A DNA stretch of 64,000 nucleotides, from the NCBI GenBank assembly GCA_963789565.1, contig CAWBKX010000002.1, forward strand, positions 248,001 through 312,000. Direction: 5' to 3'. Source of the stretch: CALAGB01 sp963789565 (GTDB taxonomy: Bacteria; Chloroflexota; Chloroflexia; Thermomicrobiales; Thermomicrobiaceae). The first letter of the stretch is position 1. Each line of letters starts with the position of its first letter. Positions 61,988 through 64,000 of the stretch are shown piece by piece. Under the pieces are notes generated by a model, which made no database searches, was not told where the DNA came from, and saw only the letters and a list, made by a program, of their open reading frames with translations. The translations under genes were made by a program, and so were the position numbers.

Positions 61988-62188
61988 TTAGTACCAAGAC
62001 CCAAAGTGAACGTCGCCAAAATCGTTGTCATCGGCGATCTGTCCGCTCAGCTTGGATACGGCCGCCTGAGCATCGGCACCAAGATCGAACTCGGCAAGCG
62101 CTGACTCAGGATTCGCCATCGCGACCGCTCGGAATTCGGCATCGCTGACCAACCGACGGACGACGGTCTCCATTGACTGGAGTTCCAT
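61988..62188 (-). CDS. ComX-like precursor peptide (66 aa) ending FGSWY
   Basis: The 66-residue peptide has a helical leader-like front (METVVRRLVSDAEFRAVAMA, then NPESALAEFDLGADAQAA) and a short Gly/Asp-rich end finishing DVHFGSWY. ComX precursors have a similar leader (x-ALxxFD) and a Trp two to four residues from the C-terminus that ComQ prenylates. The same kind of leader also occurs in other RiPP precursors. The leader carries no signal sequence. ATG 62188 has GGGGG four bases upstream; an internal ATG at 62173 is the alternative. It is the first gene of the three-gene unit. I see no clear promoter; a lone TATGAT lies near 62295. Confidence 0.7.
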   Translation of the reverse strand: MELQSMETVVRRLVSDAEFRAVAMANPESALAEFDLGADAQAAVSKLSGQIADDNDFGDVHFGSWY

Positions 62189-62805
62189 GGTTCCCCCACT
62201 TCGGCCGCAGCGACGCACAGTACCACGTGCGCTACTGGGCCCATTCTATGAGTATGACCGGACAGCGCCCACTGCCCGATGGTACTGTCAACCATCATAG
62301 CGGCAATACTTTAATACTTCCAGTCATTTCTGTGCATTCGGGTCACAATCATGATTTCTTACAGTCTCTGGTGACGTGAAGTGCGCGTTCGACTTCAAGG
62401 ATTTCTTGATTTTGTCCGCGTCCGTACGCGCTTGTACTCGTAATAAAGCCTCATCAAGTGATCCGGTTCACCTCTTTAGCAGGCAAGATTAACGCGGCCG
62501 TTCTTAGCATTTTCGTACCTACTGCGCTAGCAAGCACGTCTGAGACGATCGTCCGGGTGGAGTACCGGCTCTCGGCACGTTCGGGATGAATTGAAAACCG
62601 GAGAGATCGGACAAGAATAGACTCAACGCTCGGTTGCGAGATGCCATTGATCGCGCCTCGCGATTGCTCCTAGTCGTTGTCGTTCAGTCACTCAGAAGTC
62701 CGTTTTTGCGCGCCGGGACGAAAGTATTGAGCAGTTGTGGGACTCGTGCCATGGCACATCACGGGCGATTTCAGTCACAGTTGGCCGCTGCTGAAGGAGA
62801 GCGAG
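62189..62805. other. Gene-free divergent region upstream of the ComX-like gene
   Basis: This 617-base stretch separates the ComX-like peptide gene (minus) from the cysteine-rich peptide gene (plus). It is lower in GC than its neighbours. A TTGACA on the minus strand near 62285 lacks a -10 at normal spacing. I see no tRNA, riboswitch core or credible ORF. It should hold the regulation of the peptide-receptor operon. Confidence 0.5.
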
Positions 62806-62931
62806 ATGAACGAGGCTATAGCGGCAAAGAGCACCGCTTGCCCGCCTTGTTGTGTCGATCGGGGCGGAAAGTACTGTGGAATCCCTGTTGGGCTGTCTCC
62901 GCCCGTGGAACCACTGAAGCTATTTTGCTGA
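62806..62931 (+). CDS. Cysteine-rich small peptide (41 aa)
   Basis: The 41-residue peptide begins MNEAIAAKSTACPPCCVDRG and ends in a proline-rich stretch closing with LKLFC. It has five cysteines: one CxxCC cluster, a single Cys ten residues later, and a Cys as the last residue. AAGGAG lies seven bases before the ATG, a near-ideal ribosome binding site, which is the main reason to call it. No transport or modification gene follows. It could be a modified or secreted peptide, a metal-binding peptide, or a toxin/antitoxin part. The in-frame upstream ATG at 62737 lacks such a site. Confidence 0.6.
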   Translation: MNEAIAAKSTACPPCCVDRGGKYCGIPVGLSPPVEPLKLFC

Positions 62932-63061
62932 CAGGAATTCCGAATGTTCGAGGTCTTGATTGACAGATTCCGGAAGTGCGCATTGAACGACAAGTGCGTG
63001 GCGCACGGTCGGAGACAATAAGAAACGACCCCGAAGGGCCGTCATCTCATCCAATGCTCTT

Positions 63062-63138
63062 TGGCGGAAGCGACGGGATTCGAACCCGCGATCTCAGCCT
63101 TGACAGGGCTGCATGTTAGGCCACTACACCACGCCTCC
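63062..63138 (-). tRNA. tRNA-Asp (anticodon GTC)
   Basis: The anticodon arm is CAGCC-CTGTCAA-GGCTG with GTC at 34-36. The acceptor is GGAGGCG/CGCTTCC with discriminator G and encoded CCA, and the T loop is TTCGAAT. Confidence 0.94.
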
Positions 63139-63316
63139 GTGCTTTGGCGGAGCGAATGCTACCACGGTGGCGAAATCTCTGTCAACATAGGGGAGTGGCT
63201 AAACAAGCCTCGGCGAAACGCTCTCGAGAAGGGATCAACGTCACCAAGAATGCGGGTCGACGGGTTTGACTACTGCGTTAACTACACAATTTGGATTTCG
63301 ACTCTGGCGAACGCAC

Positions 63317-64000
63317 ATGTACCGGGCGTTCATGTTGGCGCTGGTGCTGCTGCTGCTGCTGTTCTCGGTTGACGCGAGTGTGGACGCTGCCCCGCCGATT
63401 TTCGGGCTGCCTTTCGCCGGCGCGCCAGGCCCCTCTACCTGGTACGTGGCGCAGTGGTACGGATCCACCCAGTGGGCCTATCGAAACTGGCAAGACCGGT
63501 ACAGCCAGGGTCAAGGACTCCATTTCGGTGTTGACTTCGCCGCGCCGTGCAACACACCGGTTCGTGCTATCGGAGACGGTGTCGTGTACGCCATCGATGG
63601 ACCGTACGGCGCCGCACCGCACAACGTCGTGATCAACCACGGAAACGGCTATTTCTCGTTGTACGGGCATTTGCACCAACGATCGAGTCTTGCGGTCGGA
63701 CAATCGGTGAAACAGGGGGACGTTATCGGTCTGAGTGGGGATCCGACGACCCAGAGCTGCGATCAGTCGTCTCATCTTCATCTTGAGATTCGCATCGACG
63801 GAATGTCAGCTGCCGTCAATCCGGTCCCCTTGATCGATGCCGATTGGCGCGCGGCGACCATCGGCGCCGATACTGACGGTCAGCACTTTGAACTTTTCTA
63901 CAACGATCCCGGAACCTGGATGACGAATGACGACCAACCGCAGACTCAATTTGGAGGTCCGATTCTGAATCGCACGGGTCCCGCATGGCCTCCCGACTGA
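63317..64000 (+). CDS. Secreted M23 family (LytM) metallopeptidase
   Basis: The 227-residue protein has a signal peptide (MYRAFMLALVLLLLLFSVDA, probable cleavage after an Ala-x-Ala-type site). The M23 core has GLHFGVDFAAPCNTPVRAIG (HxxxD zinc ligands), VVINHGNGYFSLYGHLHQRS, and SSHLHLEIRIDG (HxH). It should cut peptidoglycan cross-bridges, or bind the wall if inactive; the ligands look intact. Two cysteines (in APCNTP and QSCDQS) could form an extracellular disulphide. ATG 63317 places the signal peptide at the N-terminus; the open frame starts 17 codons earlier. The stop codon ends exactly at the window edge, so the gene is complete. Confidence 0.9.
   Translation: MYRAFMLALVLLLLLFSVDASVDAAPPIFGLPFAGAPGPSTWYVAQWYGSTQWAYRNWQDRYSQGQGLHFGVDFAAPCNTPVRAIGDGVVYAIDGPYGAAPHNVVINHGNGYFSLYGHLHQRSSLAVGQSVKQGDVIGLSGDPTTQSCDQSSHLHLEIRIDGMSAAVNPVPLIDADWRAATIGADTDGQHFELFYNDPGTWMTNDDQPQTQFGGPILNRTGPAWPPD

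Noticed and set aside
1..64000. CRISPR arrays, insertion sequences and integrases
   Set aside because: No regularly spaced repeats, transposase motifs or tRNA-associated integrase genes were seen on either strand.

Overview
The window looks like chromosomal core DNA of a GC-rich bacterium, most plausibly Chloroflexota near Thermomicrobia. This placement is an inference from gene content: fused AccD-AccA carboxyltransferase, fused shikimate kinase/dehydroquinate synthase, an MglA/roadblock operon, NurA with a HAS-barrel partner, a KimA-type potassium importer, a DarA-type c-di-AMP receptor and a tRNA-Sec. TTG and GTG starts behind good ribosome binding sites are common. I see no insertion sequence, CRISPR array, rRNA or prophage.

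Layout. 1-15.8 kb: end of a response regulator, tRNA-Sec, a TPP enzyme, a J-domain coiled-coil protein, a FemAB-like acyltransferase, an unrecognised protein with a possible PD-(D/E)XK core, a KimA-like transporter, DUF503, an FAD oxidoreductase, a hydroxyacid dehydrogenase overlapping a lipoate ligase, an MFS carrier, trehalose-phosphatase and a degenerate M81 protein. 15.9-30.5 kb: AccDA, an AI-2E family membrane protein, greA-lysS, tRNA-Val, RidA, a glycosyltransferase, a VanW-type wall protein, a zincin, NurA plus a stand-alone HAS-barrel protein, and PurH. 30.8-41.6 kb, all minus strand: an MglA/roadblock/PurM operon, HflX, a site-2 protease, DarA, RuvX, a membrane protein with baseplate-J resemblance, and AlaS. 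41.8-51 kb: a membrane ferritin, a compact tRNA-Leu/rnpB/tRNA-His unit, malate dehydrogenase, MoeA, a DUF697-like protein, an NtrC-type regulator and AroKB. 51-57.5 kb: a complete SAM-I riboswitch with terminator ahead of ahcY-metK, then an epimerase, a formyltransferase, a YggX-like protein and an ATP-grasp protein.

The most interesting locus is 57.7-62.2 kb on the minus strand. Three tightly packed genes encode a 66-residue peptide with a leader-like front and a Trp next to its C-terminus, a ComQ-like polyprenyl synthase, and a 1113-residue membrane protein. The last starts like ComP (membrane segment, PDZ-like domain, several further membrane segments) but ends in GAF, HD-GYP, GAF and GGDEF domains instead of a histidine kinase. 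I read this as a ComQXP-like prenylated-peptide signalling module rewired from phosphotransfer to cyclic-di-GMP. A separate 41-residue cysteine-rich peptide gene with a near-perfect ribosome binding site lies just upstream on the other strand.
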